A DNA stretch of 64,000 nucleotides, taken from positions 558,001 to 622,000 of the forward strand of contig JAGTJL010000003.1 in the NCBI GenBank assembly GCA_020746875.1. The letters are read 5' to 3'. How positions within the stretch are numbered: position 1 is the first letter of the stretch; every line of letters starts with the position of its first letter. Positions 22,403 through 33,715 of the stretch are shown in pieces. The translations under genes were made by a program, and so were the position numbers. The DNA comes from Rhexocercosporidium sp. MPI-PUGE-AT-0058 (Eukaryota > Ascomycota > Leotiomycetes > Helotiales). Under the pieces are notes generated by a model. That model worked only from the letters and a program-made list of their open reading frames with translations. It did not search any database and was not told the DNA's origin.

Positions 22403-25400
22403 TTAAGGCAGATTGCTGATCCCCTTCGAGTAGAAGCTTGCTGGTAGTCCCAAATAACTCCCCTTCAACCCACCAAAATCAACAACCACTTTCTCGAGTA
22501 ACAGATTCGAGTTGTTCAATCTCATTTGTACCGTATGCTTTCCCGGCCCAAAACATTCCCCCAATTTGTGCTTCCTAATCCACACACAGTCTTGCACAGC
22601 TTTAGCCCATTCCTCTGGAAGTCCCCCCGCATTCTTTGGCTTGTCGAGTAACTGGTATGACTGTCGCTGTCCATCGACGACGACTTCGTACTTCATTAGA
22701 TGACTCGGATCAAGATCGAGTGTCATGTTGAAGTAAAGCAGGAGTTCTGCATGGGGAGATTCGCTGAAGACGTAGACATCATATATGAGGTATAATTCCC
22801 CAATGTCAGAAGCAGGGTCGAGCCCCACAGAACCATGGGAACTCAATCCCACTTCAACGAGCGTTCGATATGGAAGTTCAACCACACAAGACGAAGCTGG
22901 AATAGAGATACATCCATCACCTTCCACAAACCCGGAAAAGTCTTGCGGACATTTCCGGCCCAGTACGGGAAGGTGAACTTGTTCGAAGTCCCCTTCAGCT
23001 GAACGGATATCAACCAACATCTCCTCGTCAAAATCTTCTGGGACCTGTTCCCAATCAATTGTAATCTCGACAAGTGCGTCTTCTTCGCCCGGGACCAGCG
23101 TTCCGTCGACCACAGATAACTTCATCCAACTGCACGGCACACTCGCCTTCCAATGAATGATTATATTCCCCCTCGAAAAAACATCAAACCACCTCCTCTC
23201 AGGCCCATACCTAGTCATTGCACCAAGCGTAAGACCAGGCACTAAGTCCCGCCTACTCGGATGCGTCCTGTCAGATTCCTCATTACACCGCCCAGGCCGC
23301 ACACCTTCATGCCCTTCAACAGCAACGCCCATCTGTCCCGCAATAGGATTCGAGTTCTGTCTTCTCTGAACATAGCAAAGTCCACTGATCATATCCCGCG
23401 ATGGCGCATGCCACGTATCGCCGAATCCATAATGCGTCTGCATCATAATGTGATTCCATTTTCCATTCAAGAGCGCATGATATTCCTCAGAGAGACTGTA
23501 ATCCGCCTCGAATAAATCGAGTACCTCTTTCGCCAGTGTATTAGCGTAGTTGCGGCGCTGTCGAGCGTACAGCTGGTTCCTGCCGAGAGCGATCTGTAGT
23601 GCTATGAAGATATACGAAGCTTTGATGGGGAACAGCACAAGCTGGAAGATACTCGCGCGTTTGTCTTCGGGGGAATGGTCATGTACTGCTTGTGCCTTTC
23701 CAAGAAGCTCTTTCCAGCGAGTGAGAACATGCTCAGCTTCGTTGTAATTCAGAAGGGAGAAGGTGTATGGTTCGATGTGTTCGTGTTTCCTCATCGAGAC
23801 AAGACGATCGTATTCAAGCGAAGCTGCACCGACCTCTTCACTCAACTCAGTACCGAAGTCACGCTCCGCCATGGTGTTGAAGAAGTGCGGGAAATCGTTG
23901 GCCTTTATGGAATTGATGTCCCATGCAAGAGCCATTGCAAAGGTCAGTGGGATTTCCAAGGCTTTGATATCGCCAACATTGAAGATCCATATCTGTTTTG
24001 CGTTGCGCCGATGGGCTTCTTGCAGTTGGTGCCATGTTTTGCCCTGTTGATGTTAATATCTCAGTACAGTTTGCGAGAAGGAGACTTGCGAGTGAGTTGC
24101 TGTTGGTCCATTTATAGCTTCGAGGATGTCCCACGTATTCGAAGTGGTAGTAGACCTAGAGATTGTCAATAGCGGTAGAAAGGAGCTACTATAGGTATCC
24201 AACGTACACCTGCTCCACCTTTCCTCTCGGCCTCTTTCCCATGAGGAAGTCGACGGATGTTGCCAAAATTGTCGTCGGCAAACAGAAGTGTGACATCGTC
24301 AGGGACTTCTAATCGGCCGGTATCGTACAGATCTTGCACCTCCTTGTATAAGGCGAGAAGCTCTGTGGCTGAGTTAGTGTTGGATTCCAACTCTCCACTC
24401 GTTTTTTGAACTCACGAGTCACACCATCCTCTCTCCCATGAACATTCTCAATAATACCCCTCTGCGTCCGAATAACATCCCGAACAACCGCAGCCGGATC
24501 ATCCGTAACCATCTTCTTATCATACTCTCCCCTCATGCCCAGCGTAACATACGACTCGCACCCCTTACTCCGCCTAATCCCCTCCTCAAAGAACTCGGTA
24601 ATCTTCTTCTTATTCGTGAGCCAATTCCAGCTGCCATCTGGGTTCTCGGCAAACCACTCGTTTGACATCCGTTGCATTGGCTCGTGGTGAGAAGTCGATA
24701 TGCAGATCCCATACTCCTCGGCTGTTCTCTGATTTTCTTCATCGTCTGTGAAGAAGGAAGCTCCTGGATTGGGATAGCCAGGCCACATGGCTGGCCAGAG
24801 GAAGTTTGCCTCCATTTTGTCAGCTTTTCAGTCAACCAGAGGATCGTTGATTTTGATGTACTGACTTTCAAACGCAGTAGCAACTCAAACACTTTCTTAT
24901 AAAACTCGACACCATACTTCCCAAAGTTCTCTCGCACCCATCCTGTAAGCGCCGGCGCTTCATCATTGATGAAAATGCCTCGAAAGCGAACACTTGGCTC
25001 TCCTTGCATTGTGCTCACGGGTAGTGCGTAGATCTCAGGGTGGAGATGAGGAACCACGTCAGCCCACCAGTACCATCTGCTTGGAAGTCAGTTTCCGTAC
25101 ATTTAAATTGGCATTTGAAATGATGTTTGGTGAAGGAAAATCCATACGGCGAGACACCGATCTGCTCAGACAGCGAATACGCTCCGAATATCGCCCCTCT
25201 CTTGTCACTCCCAGCAATGACCAGAGCTCGACTACAGCCTTGAAATGGATTCACAACCACAGCTGTAGTATACGATTCCCATTTTCCTCGAATATTGTCC
25301 AGTGATAGTTTTCCACTCTTCTCGAGACGTTGAATTAGCGGACTTGCCACGACACTGCCCAAGATAATCGCAGTCTGAGATTGAGATTTGTCGTCGAAGA

Positions 25401-25590
25401 CATCCTGTTCGCTTGTCCATATTTGGAGAGGAGAAGCAGGACCTCTGGTGACACGGGAGAAGTCTTCGGCGAGATTGCGTGCAGCGATATGTATCCCAGT
25501 GAAATCATCCTTGTCTACCACGATAGGTACACCGACTAAATTGAGCAGGCCGCTGCCGTTAGAAAATGAAATGAACTTCTCGTCAAACAT
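22403..25590 (-). CDS. Glycoside hydrolase family 115 protein (xylan alpha-1,2-glucuronidase type)
   Basis: Six exons on the minus strand: 25148-25590, 24866-25076, 24416-24809, 24208-24362, 24090-24155, 22403-24043 (2910 nt, 969 residues). The size and order match GH115. Blocks include ALVIAGSDKRGAIFGAYSLS, the join SPWYWWADVVP, FRGIFINDEAPALTGW, ANFLWPAMWPGYP, ISTSHHEPMQRMSNEW, LLFADDNFGNIRRLP, YYHFEYVGHPRSYKW, IWIFNVGDIKALEIPLTFAM and WNHIMMQTHYGFGDTWHAP. GH115 enzymes remove 4-O-methyl-glucuronic acid side chains from xylan. The C-terminal 300 residues look like beta-rich accessory domains. No signal peptide is evident (MFDEKFISFSNGSG), so it may act inside the cell or a 5' exon is missed. 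Intron 24044-24089 is GC-AG; the others are GT-AG. Confidence 0.93.
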
Positions 25591-26982
25591 TTTGAAGCTG
25601 TCTTCAAGTTACTACTTTCGTCCTTCATTCAGAGGAATTTGTCGAATTAGGTGATCAGTCGGGAATCTTATTGTTTTATGGTTAAATCTCTGGCTGGTAA
25701 TTGCAAGTACCTGTTTGACGAGACAGCTGGAAAGGGTAGTCTACACAAATCAAAAAATCCAGCATCAGTCGTGATTCATGGATGCTCCGTACAAATCCAT
25801 GCATTCGACTGAAACCCCTTGGCTTTTCACATCAAGTAAAAACCCGCGAGACAAGGCCGTCCACGCTCACACCCAGTTGCGACGTGCTGAAAGAGGGGAA
25901 GAACCCCGCGACCCCTCAGCCCCAGACTTTTAGTGCCAACGATCCCCACTGTTCCTAAAAGCATACTATGCTGACATTGACTCTCGAAAGTGGGATGGAT
26001 CTAAGACCAGCGACTCTCGGAGCGACTGAGTCAAGGACGAACATCCACAATATTATTAATGGATTTTTGATCTCGTGGATCGCGAGGTTTTAAAAGCTTG
26101 GCGAGAATCCACCACAACATCTGTGGCCGAGCACTACCCACTTTTATTATGAATAATACCACAGGTCCCATCTGCATTATGGAGGTTATATTTGATGATT
26201 CTGGGCTTATTCACTTTTTCCAGTAGAATAACGCTGATCCATAGGGTGCTCGAGTTACCCAAAAACCATATCGATGAGGCGGGGCTGATTGGTTTTCTAA
26301 AATACATGATGACTTCGAAATTTCATGCTATCGACACAAACATTCAAAAGTTTCCAATTTGAGAGGATAAAAATTCTTTAAGGTACTCCCTGTCGTACTT
26401 GAGCACCATCGAGCAGTTCAAATAAGCCAACTGTAGATTCGTAGTAGCCGTCGTATTCTGAGGCAAAGCTGACCGCCGCGGAGTCCAGAAGGACCGAAAG
26501 GCATCAAATCGACAATATGATATTAGGCAGGACTCTCTTGGGGAAATGCTATGAAGATATTGTGTGCTTGCGTGTTAGGCTTGATGAGTAAGAGAAACTC
26601 CAAAGCGTAACCAGCTAGGGTTGCTGTCAATGCTATGCCTTGCTTGTCATATGGGACAAGCGAATCCCAACGAACCCCCCCTCATGACGCTTGAAGTATG
26701 ACACTGGCTTCTCAATCGACACGAAATGTGCCGGAGTTCTAATATATCTGGTTACTTACCAATGATCTCTTTGAATTTCTTGAAGCCTCTTGCAAACCAT
26801 TCATCTCCTTGAGCAGCAGCTACCCGCAGAGATCTCGGCTAACTGCCCATCCCGAGAGACAAACATCACCACGGGAGTCATCCTTTCCAAGCCTTCTGAT
26901 CCACCCCAACAAACAAACAAAGAATTTACAAAAGTTTTTCTCATCTATGTATTTCGATAAGGATTTTGCTGGCATGGATCTC
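25591..26982. other. Intergenic region between GH115 and tRNA-Gln
   Basis: About 1.4 kb covering the GH115 promoter. No ORF here has splice support or familiar composition. Confidence 0.4.
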
Positions 26983-27067
26983 CGCCCCTTAGTATAGTGG
27001 TTAATACGTCAGACTCTGATCTACTTCATGTCCTCTGAAGTCGCCGGTTCGAATCCGGCAGGGGCGT
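26983..27067 (+). tRNA. tRNA-Gln (anticodon CTG) with a 13-nt intron
   Basis: The acceptor stem CGCCCCT pairs with AGGGGCG (27060-27066). The D arm is GTAT...ATAC. The anticodon stem TCAGA (27009-27013) pairs with TCTGA (27034-27038). The loop reads C-T-CTG-A with anticodon CTG at 27016-27018, followed by a canonical-position intron at about 27020-27032. The T arm is GCCGG-TTCGAAT-CCGGC, with a perfect B box. A TTTT terminator lies about 10 nt downstream. All stems are fully paired, so the gene looks functional. Confidence 0.9.
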
Positions 27068-27643
27068 CTTCGGCTTTCTCTTTTGGCTTTGGGATATAGA
27101 ATCTTCTCAAAATATGAGCTTGGCTTGGGCTAACTTTCGGGGGCCACTTTACCAGCTGATTTTGGAGTCCGCGGTCCTGGCGGCCTCCCAGGCTTCGCCC
27201 AGCTCGCCTATGTGAGTCAAAACACTGTGCTGGTTCTTAAAATGGTAGTCCATATCTTTAAAATGCCATAAAACTCCTACGACATTGAACGTGTTGATTT
27301 TGCGAGGAGCGTTTTCGCATGGCAAAAGTCGGGGCATGGGACACAAATAGTCAGGAAGGTCACAGGAGGCAAGTTTGAAGGAAAGATTTTTATTCACGTT
27401 CGCGTCCTTTCTTCCTTCCTTTCATTCTATCACTCCTATTCCAACCATCCATTGTGCTTACTCCTAGTGACAGCTACTGTCAGTCATTTTCATGTTGCGA
27501 GGAAGAGCCAGCACTCACACGAAGTATCCGTCCAAAGTCAACAGACCGGAGGTGAATTCGAAATCAGAGGCGAGGACAAGACCATCTCAAAGTTGTTGAC
27601 AGTGAGATTCAAGACCTAAGGCGTAGATCGAATGAAGACTTGC
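27068..27643. other. Intergenic region after the tRNA
   Basis: About 575 bp, presumably the 3' UTR of the minus-strand membrane gene plus the tRNA terminator. An 82-codon minus ORF (27149-27397) is not supported by anything else. Confidence 0.35.
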
Positions 27644-28084
27644 TCACAAATGAGTGATTTGCTGGTAATCTGGCTATTTCACTGTCAGCCAAGATTCACC
27701 TTCGCAGATCGAGAACCAACACTTACGTCCTTTTGCTCGTTTACAATTTGGTTGGATTGATGGAGGCGGCTGGCCAAGATGTACATGGCAATCAAGGCGG
27801 GTAGGATGATCAGGCAGAAGGCCAGGAACAGCATGGCAATGTCCTTGCGACGAGCACGATACGTGTCAGGAGGGTCGAGAAGATCGGGGTCAACATTGTT
27901 GTTGTTTGCAGCAGGTGGGATGGCTAGAGTATAGTTAACAGTTGTCGTCAAACAGTGGTGACCAGTAGGAATTCTTACTGATGTCAATGCCGGAATCGGC
28001 GTGAGGATTAGCGACGACTGGAGTCGAAGCTTGTCGTCCACCGAGGACCTTGACCTTGAGCTTGTTGAGATCGAGAAACTTCAT
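27644..28084 (-). CDS. Small single-pass membrane protein, unknown function
   Basis: Three exons on the minus strand: 27979-28084, 27727-27923, 27644-27673 (333 nt, 110 residues). Both introns are typical (GTAAGA...TCTAG, 55 bp; GTAAGT...AATAG, 53 bp), and the last exon adds only nine residues. The chain starts MKFLDLNKLKVKVLGGRQAS, has a polar Asn/Pro/Asp stretch (PPAANNNNVDPDLLDPPD) and a basic patch YRARRKD. One strong helix follows, IAMLFLAFCLIILPALIAMY, then a short amphipathic tail. By the positive-inside rule the N-terminus is probably cytosolic. No family recognised; the splice pattern makes a real gene likely. Confidence 0.7.
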
Positions 28085-28716
28085 GGTTGTGGATTTGGCT
28101 GTTCATTAATGGCTCTGGTGGTTCGGGCTTTGTAGTTGTTAAATACAAGACAGAATTCGAGAGAAGGTTGCAGGAGTTTAGTAGTGAGTGGAAAAACATT
28201 GGAGGCCCACTTTCGCTTAATTTGGTCGAGGGCGTTGTTTGTTGTGGCCTAAATCTCGAATAGTATTGTTGATGGTCAAAGCTGCCAAAATCAGGCAAGG
28301 TTGACCAGCCTCGCCGTGATATCAACCTTGTCGTCGGTTGGGGTGTGTACGTCCTCAATTCCTTGTGGCGCGGCTGGAAACCTTCTTCTTCTATGATCTT
28401 ACCAGGTGCAAATCAGCTCTCAACTATCGCCACCTACCACCACATCTTTTTTTCAGTCGCCTGTCAATTTCACTCACTCCCGATTGGGTTGACGTTTAGA
28501 AATTAGAAACCAGCACATTAAATAGGTCTCTTTTCATTGCTACACCATCACCCACACTCAAATTCTAGCCAACGAACACGAAATAAGTATCTGATATCAT
28601 GAGTAAACTAAACTCAATAACGTTGCCCCAAAAGAAGAGCAAGGCCATTGGATACCATCGCTATCCTCAACACGAAGATAGCCAATAACTCTAGATTGCG
28701 GGAAGAAGCCAAGAAC
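28085..28716. other. Divergent region between the small membrane gene and the next plus-strand gene
   Basis: About 630 bp. It may contain an unresolved 5' exon of the plus-strand gene: an ATG at 28600 and a coding-like frame at about 28630-28716 exist, but no standard intron connects them. Confidence 0.35.
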
Positions 28717-30039
28717 ATGACGTCCAACTCTTCACCATTACCAATTCAAGTCGAACCTCTACATCTGGTCAACCAAAGTTGAGTTAGCATCTGTCCAGCT
28801 CGAGGCATGCTTGACCTGATCATATAATGGCCGATCTCAGGTGGAAGATACCGCAAGTAACGAACTTGCATCCAGTAGAAGCGAAACCCAGGAGATGGCA
28901 AGAAAGAGGGGTGAAGACTCAAATGTCCTTCAAGACTTTCTAGAAGCGATGGTCAAATTTAGGCAAGATCTAGGAAAGCGCACATTTGACGAAGCAAGGC
29001 AAAGACAACAAGAAGGCGTCAACGAGCAGCACGCCAAGAGAGCAAAGATGGATCCTCTTGTCGGATCATCTCGAAGAGAAGAGAACCATGCTACCCAAAA
29101 CTTTTCGCGGGGACTTGACCCAAGTCTAGTCAGCCTTCAGTGAGGCAGGCACCATTCAATCCCATGCCACTCCCCAGCGTGCCGAAGCCGAACTGAACAA
29201 CCTAGGTCAATCAGTGAGAAATGTGAGACAGACCCGAAGTCAAAAAAAGGTACTTGATAATATATGAATTGCTGTTTCGCCTTCTACTCACTCTTAAATT
29301 GAAAATAAGGCACCTGTGAAGCAAGTAACAGCTCCTCGTGCATCCAGATCTGCAAGGAAGATCGCAGATAAATCCGATCGCTGGCTGGTATCCGAGCAAG
29401 TAGTTCTAGCCGATCTGGTGAATTAAGAAAATGAACGCTCAAAGATGGCATTCTTGTTCTCTTCGATACTCACTAAGGCCTACAACTTGAGGATGCAAGG
29501 CGTTGTGCAGTTGGCAGGGGAGAAGAGAGTCATTTACACGGTCTTTAATCACCAACGAGTCGTCCCGATTCGCAGTCAACACCGCATCAGAGGTATGATG
29601 CCAAAATGGCAAGAACTGCTTCAACAGCAGCCTCGAGGAGTGGGTATGGTACAAATTGACGAAGGTTCGAAAGGCAGGCAGAATGCAAGTAGTGGCAGCA
29701 TGAATGGTCTGCTGAAAATCCGTATGTGGTGAAAGATGATGAGGTGAAGCAGTAGCAAATGAGAAATGAGTGATAGGAGACTTAACGCAATATTCCGAAT
29801 CGACGACTGTACTAGAAGGACTTCGAGAATCGGCTGAATGGCAGGTATGGAGGAGAGAGGTTATGGACTCGGCGATAAGGGTGTGTAAAAGCCCGTTGAT
29901 TATGCATGGATGTGAGGTAGCTAGCAAATCAATCGGTAATATTTCCCCGAGAATGTTGTGTTGTGCTCGAAATTACGGTAACATATGGCTTGATAAAAAC
30001 GATTTAACAAGCTTCTATCACGCATTAATGGCGATATAG
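28717..30039 (+). CDS. Predicted six-exon gene, unknown function
   Basis: Hand-spliced model: 28717-28767, 28841-29128, 29178-29249, 29310-29399, 29445-29721, 29777-30039 (1041 nt, 346 residues). All joins keep frame and introns are 45-73 bp. Good donor sites are GTACTT at 29250 and GTATGT at 29722; GTCAAC (28768), GTCAGC (29129) and GTAGTT (29400) are weaker, so the first half is less certain. The N-terminal half is charged and helical (DFLEAMVKFRQDLGKRTFDE, EARQRQQEGVNEQHAKRAK). A basic stretch follows (RTRSQKKAPVKQVTAPRASR), then a mixed domain with WQELLQQQPRGVGMVQIDEG and LRESAEWQVWRREVMDSAIR. Nuclear location is plausible from the basic stretch. No family recognised. A shorter alternative stops at 29426. 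A 162-codon antisense ORF lies across exons 5-6. Confidence 0.4.
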
Positions 30040-30694
30040 ATGCGCAGTCACTAGTACTTCAAACAAAAGTAGAAAAGAAAGTAAAATTCAAATAGCGATA
30101 TTAAAGAGTCAATAAGTAAAGAAAAAAGCAAAGTTCGGAATAGAAGGGACTGAATACTGAAGTTCCTTGGGCTTGTAGCCAGGGCTAAGCGAATCCGCGT
30201 CAACAAGCTGTGCATCATCGACAGACTTGAGATCATCTCTGACACGCCAAGAAGCATTAGAATTCGAGACGAGTCAGCTCAGAATTAAATAGCCTGATGT
30301 GAAGAGTGGATGAAGCCTTTCGGGCTGCTCAGCTCGTCTCTCGTAGCACAAGCAAAGACCAAAAGGCGGGCGGTCTTTCACTCTATAATCATCTAAAATA
30401 AATTGAAGCTTCTCGCAACGAGTATATGAAGTTTTAAAACCCCTCAGAAAGACTATAGCCATATTGCTTTACATAAATTGTTACCGATGAATGCTTTCCA
30501 TTCCAGAACATCTGGTCGTAGCCCTCTCTGTGACTGTTCCTGTTCCAATGTCGAATTATGATGTTCACTGCGAGGTGGGGTGAAACCTCGGTTAGGGCAC
30601 AAGTATTGGGAGCCACACCTGTTAAAATATGGCCAAAAAAGAGTCTCCGGAGCGTTTACAAAAAGGAAAAAAAAATTCGTAGAACGATGCATTT
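30040..30694. other. AT-rich intergenic region
   Basis: About 650 bp, AT-rich. A run of A on the plus strand near 30664-30675 is a T-run terminator for the minus-strand tRNA relic. No ORF supported. Confidence 0.4.
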
Positions 30695-30798
30695 AGGTCG
30701 TACCCGGGCTCGAACCGGGGATTCGGGAAAGTTCTTTGCAGAACATGATTCTGATATGTAGTCAAAATCCCACGTGCTAACCGCTACACTGTGAATTG
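30695..30798 (-). pseudogene. tRNA-Gln (anticodon TTG) relic lacking its 5' acceptor strand
   Basis: On the minus strand the D arm (GTGT-AGCGGTTA-GCAC), the anticodon stem TGGGA/TCCCG and the T arm (CCCGG-TTCGAGC-CCGGG) are intact. The loop TT-TTG-A (anticodon at 30763-30765) is followed by an intron of about 30 nt. The 3' acceptor strand is TACGACC. The expected 5' partner GGTCGTA is absent: the seven bases in that place read CAATTCA and cannot pair. The start of the A box is also changed. It cannot fold as a normal tRNA. Confidence 0.7.
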
Positions 30799-31813
30799 TT
30801 AGTTCTTGATTCGAAGAATAGTTGGTGGGCTTAGGTACCTATACAACCAGTTCGAATGAGAACATCCGCTGTATTTGCTGAATGATGCACGGAATCGTGT
30901 TATTTCGTTACATATAACACATACTATTTTAGGGCTTTTTGTCTCCGTTTTCGGAGTTGACGGCTGCAACAAGCGAGAACATTGAAATTCAAGGTAAACA
31001 TTACTGTATTTCTCCACTTTATAGCCTCCCTGGATTTAGAAGGTTTGAATTCGAGGATCTGTTACAGTCTTGATAGTCGATCCTCACTTTGATTCATCAA
31101 ACAATTGGGCGTTGAGCAATTCTTAGCGATTCACCCTTCCCTGGGTTCTCAATGCTGGCCGCTTTTTCTCTCAGCGTCCCGAAACCGTCCAAGAACCATT
31201 AATCTACCGTTCACAGTCCCAAACCGCGAAACCACCAGGAAAACCACACAACAATTACAGAACCGCATTCCACCTTCTCAACTTGCGACATGCAATAAAA
31301 CTTCTATAGCAGGTTCTTGAGCCCGCAGATTGGCCAGAAGATTTATCCACGTGATTGTCGTACTTCACGAGTGACATACGATTTTAGCTTCTCCCCATTT
31401 CCATGCAATCTTTCTTCGGTTCTCATTGAAAAAAATTGCAGTGTTTTTAGACTACTACTGGTTTGCAATGTGGCTGGAGATCACAACTCAAGTTCCAGAG
31501 CCTAACATTACTGGATTCACGAGGACAGTCAATGTACCTATCTAGGCAGCTGTACACCTTCATGGAAAGCAACGTTACTCAGGATATCTAGTAGGTGAAT
31601 GTTTCGGAGAGCAAAAAGATGATCTCATAAAAATGTCGCTGTCTTTGATAGACAATAGTGAATGCTTCATCACGTGCAGCTCTTTCACTCCATCGGCGCA
31701 AGCGAGCAGCTCTATTTACTTTCGACTTCGCGACCAGCTTCCATATTTTCAACCTCGTCAGCAACGCTGCGCCTACTTTTTTTTAAAGAGAACACCGCCA
31801 CATCATCCATACA
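30799..31813. other. Intergenic region before the F-box pseudogene
   Basis: About 1 kb with no supported gene. Only short ORFs are present, and the sequence just before 31814 looks like a leader. Confidence 0.35.
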
Positions 31814-33263
31814 ATGACCTTTCCAGGACTTCCTCCAGGAGTCATGAATCCTCACAATGAAGAATCGACCAACAACAGCAAAAACCCTTCTCTCCTCTGC
31901 CGTCTCTCGAACGAGCTCCTCTGGATAATCGCAGGCAACCTCACGAGACCCTCAGACCTCTCTGCACTCGCGCGCACCTGCGAGCTCCTTCGCGCTAACT
32001 GATACCCATACTCTACAAGTCCATCGTCATCAAAGATGAGATAAACTTTCGACAACTTACTACCGGATCTATTCTCTATAGACCTCACCTTCTAAAACGC
32101 GTAGAAAGGTTCGACTTGTCCACGAAGAGGTATTATCCAAGATATTGGGAGTGGAAGGCCGTCGACTGTTTAGGAGATATGACGAATCTGCGACATTTGT
32201 CGATCGAATGCGACGGCCAGGAATACTCTATGGGGTTTTATATGCACTTCCTAAAGCCGTTGTCTGATCACCCAGTCTCTTGTGAGTATACAATACAACG
32301 AATTTGCAAATTTTACAGCCATCTAACGCAGAATATAGGTACTCTAAAGTTCAAGGCAAAAAACTACTGGGACTTGAAAGGCGCCATCCCGTTGTTCGAG
32401 CACCTTACTCTTCCCAGATTAGATATTCATGGGGCGTACATAAATGACAATGGGATCGATATCCACGGTCTTCCCATACCTACATTCTACTGCGATGAGT
32501 CCAGCATAACATGTCTCGAGACTCTGAACCTCATCGATTGTTTCATTGACGCTGGGCAATTGCACTAGATCTTGAGCTATCCTCGAGCTCTCAAGTCACT
32601 GTCTATGTGTTCTGACAGGAACCGTACTAGTTTAGAATGGGCCTTGCCTGAGGACTACGTGCGCTTCTTGCAACCTATTTCCACGAGTCCATCAGCAAAG
32701 TCACTACAAGGCTTCAGATTCGACATGGGACACGAGATTTCTTACATAATCCGGCTCCTGGAATGGATAAACTGGACGAAGTTCGCTTTCTTGAAACGTA
32801 TTCAGGCCACCTGAATTATTCGAAGTCAAGATACAATCATTTCGGTCTGAATCCCGATATCTTGGCGATCAACTTCCCGATCAACCGTCCCTTACCTCCA
32901 AAGCTCGAGGTCCTGAAGATCCACAAGGTGATCGCCGGCGACAGCATCTACGATATTATCGACATGATTCTTCGGAGTAAGGTAGACATCGTTCCATTAC
33001 TGAGAAAGTTAATTCTTGTTCTCCAGTGGCTGGATGAAGCGATGACAAAGGAATTACAAGAGGCGGCAGCGGCTGAGGAAGATCGGGCACACTGGACCAG
33101 GTCGGGCGAATTTTACATTGCCCAAGTTGCAAGCAAAGGCACGAAGGATCCACACGACAAGCTTAGAGCTTTGTGCCAGGAAATGGGCGTTGAGTTGATG
33201 CTTCTTTGGGAGGATTCGTATCGAAAGGAAGTTTTGAGGGAGGGTGCTGGACCTGCTGTTTGA
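31814..33263 (+). pseudogene. Decayed F-box protein gene
   Basis: The ATG at 31814 opens an F-box-like start (LCRLSNELLWIIAGNLTRPS, then DLSALARTCELLRAN). Three lesions follow. A TGA at 32000-32002 breaks the frame, and the expected continuation IPILYKSIVIKDEINFRQL is found one frame away starting at 32002, so one base appears lost. A TAG at 32566-32568 interrupts an otherwise continuous frame; CAG to TAG would explain it. Near 32760-32780 the frame shifts again, and the rest (DEVRFLETYSGHL ... VASKGTKDPHDKLRALCQEM) runs to a stop at 33263. The middle and C-terminal parts resemble the LRR-like tail of fungal F-box proteins, which recruit targets to SCF ubiquitin ligases. No intron model removes all three breaks. 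Assembly errors are an alternative. Confidence 0.75.
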
Positions 33264-33715
33264 GAGATACCTGAGCAGATTGCGTGAGTCTGAACGCTAG
33301 GTGGCCATTGCTCCGCAGTAAATTGCATTCATTGATTTCTAGAGACTTCAGCGTGGCACAAACGTCTCTTCGATACAAAAAGCGACCCCCGTCGCTGTGT
33401 CTCCCTTTCCCAAAGCCTCCATAGCCATCAAGCCGTGAGCTTACGCTTGCCACATCAAATAATAGAGCACGTCTCAATATCCCTAGATCTGAATCTAGTT
33501 GACCATGGGGGAGCAAAGACGAGAAAAAGAACCATACAAGTTCTCGAAAAGACAAGTGTAATGATGAGTTTCCAAACAACATTCATACGTCATGCAAATC
33601 AAGGTATTAACAAAGCGACCCCCAAGGCCATCATTACCTGATATCCAGCAGCGCCAAACACCAATCATACGATCATTCCTTTGCCTCCTCCCAAACCAAC
33701 CCTAATTCGTTCATC
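33264..33715. other. Convergent intergenic region
   Basis: About 450 bp between the F-box relic (plus) and the PRI2 3' end (minus). Nothing recognised. Confidence 0.4.

Noticed and set aside
29439..29927. 162-codon minus-strand ORF
   Set aside because: It is antisense to the spliced plus-strand model, reads across that model's intron, and has a Ser/His/Pro/Leu-rich shadow composition.
31814..33263. F-box region as an intact spliced gene
   Set aside because: No GT-AG intron near 32000, 32566 or 32770 removes the stops while keeping the frame, so a pseudogene or sequence error fits better.
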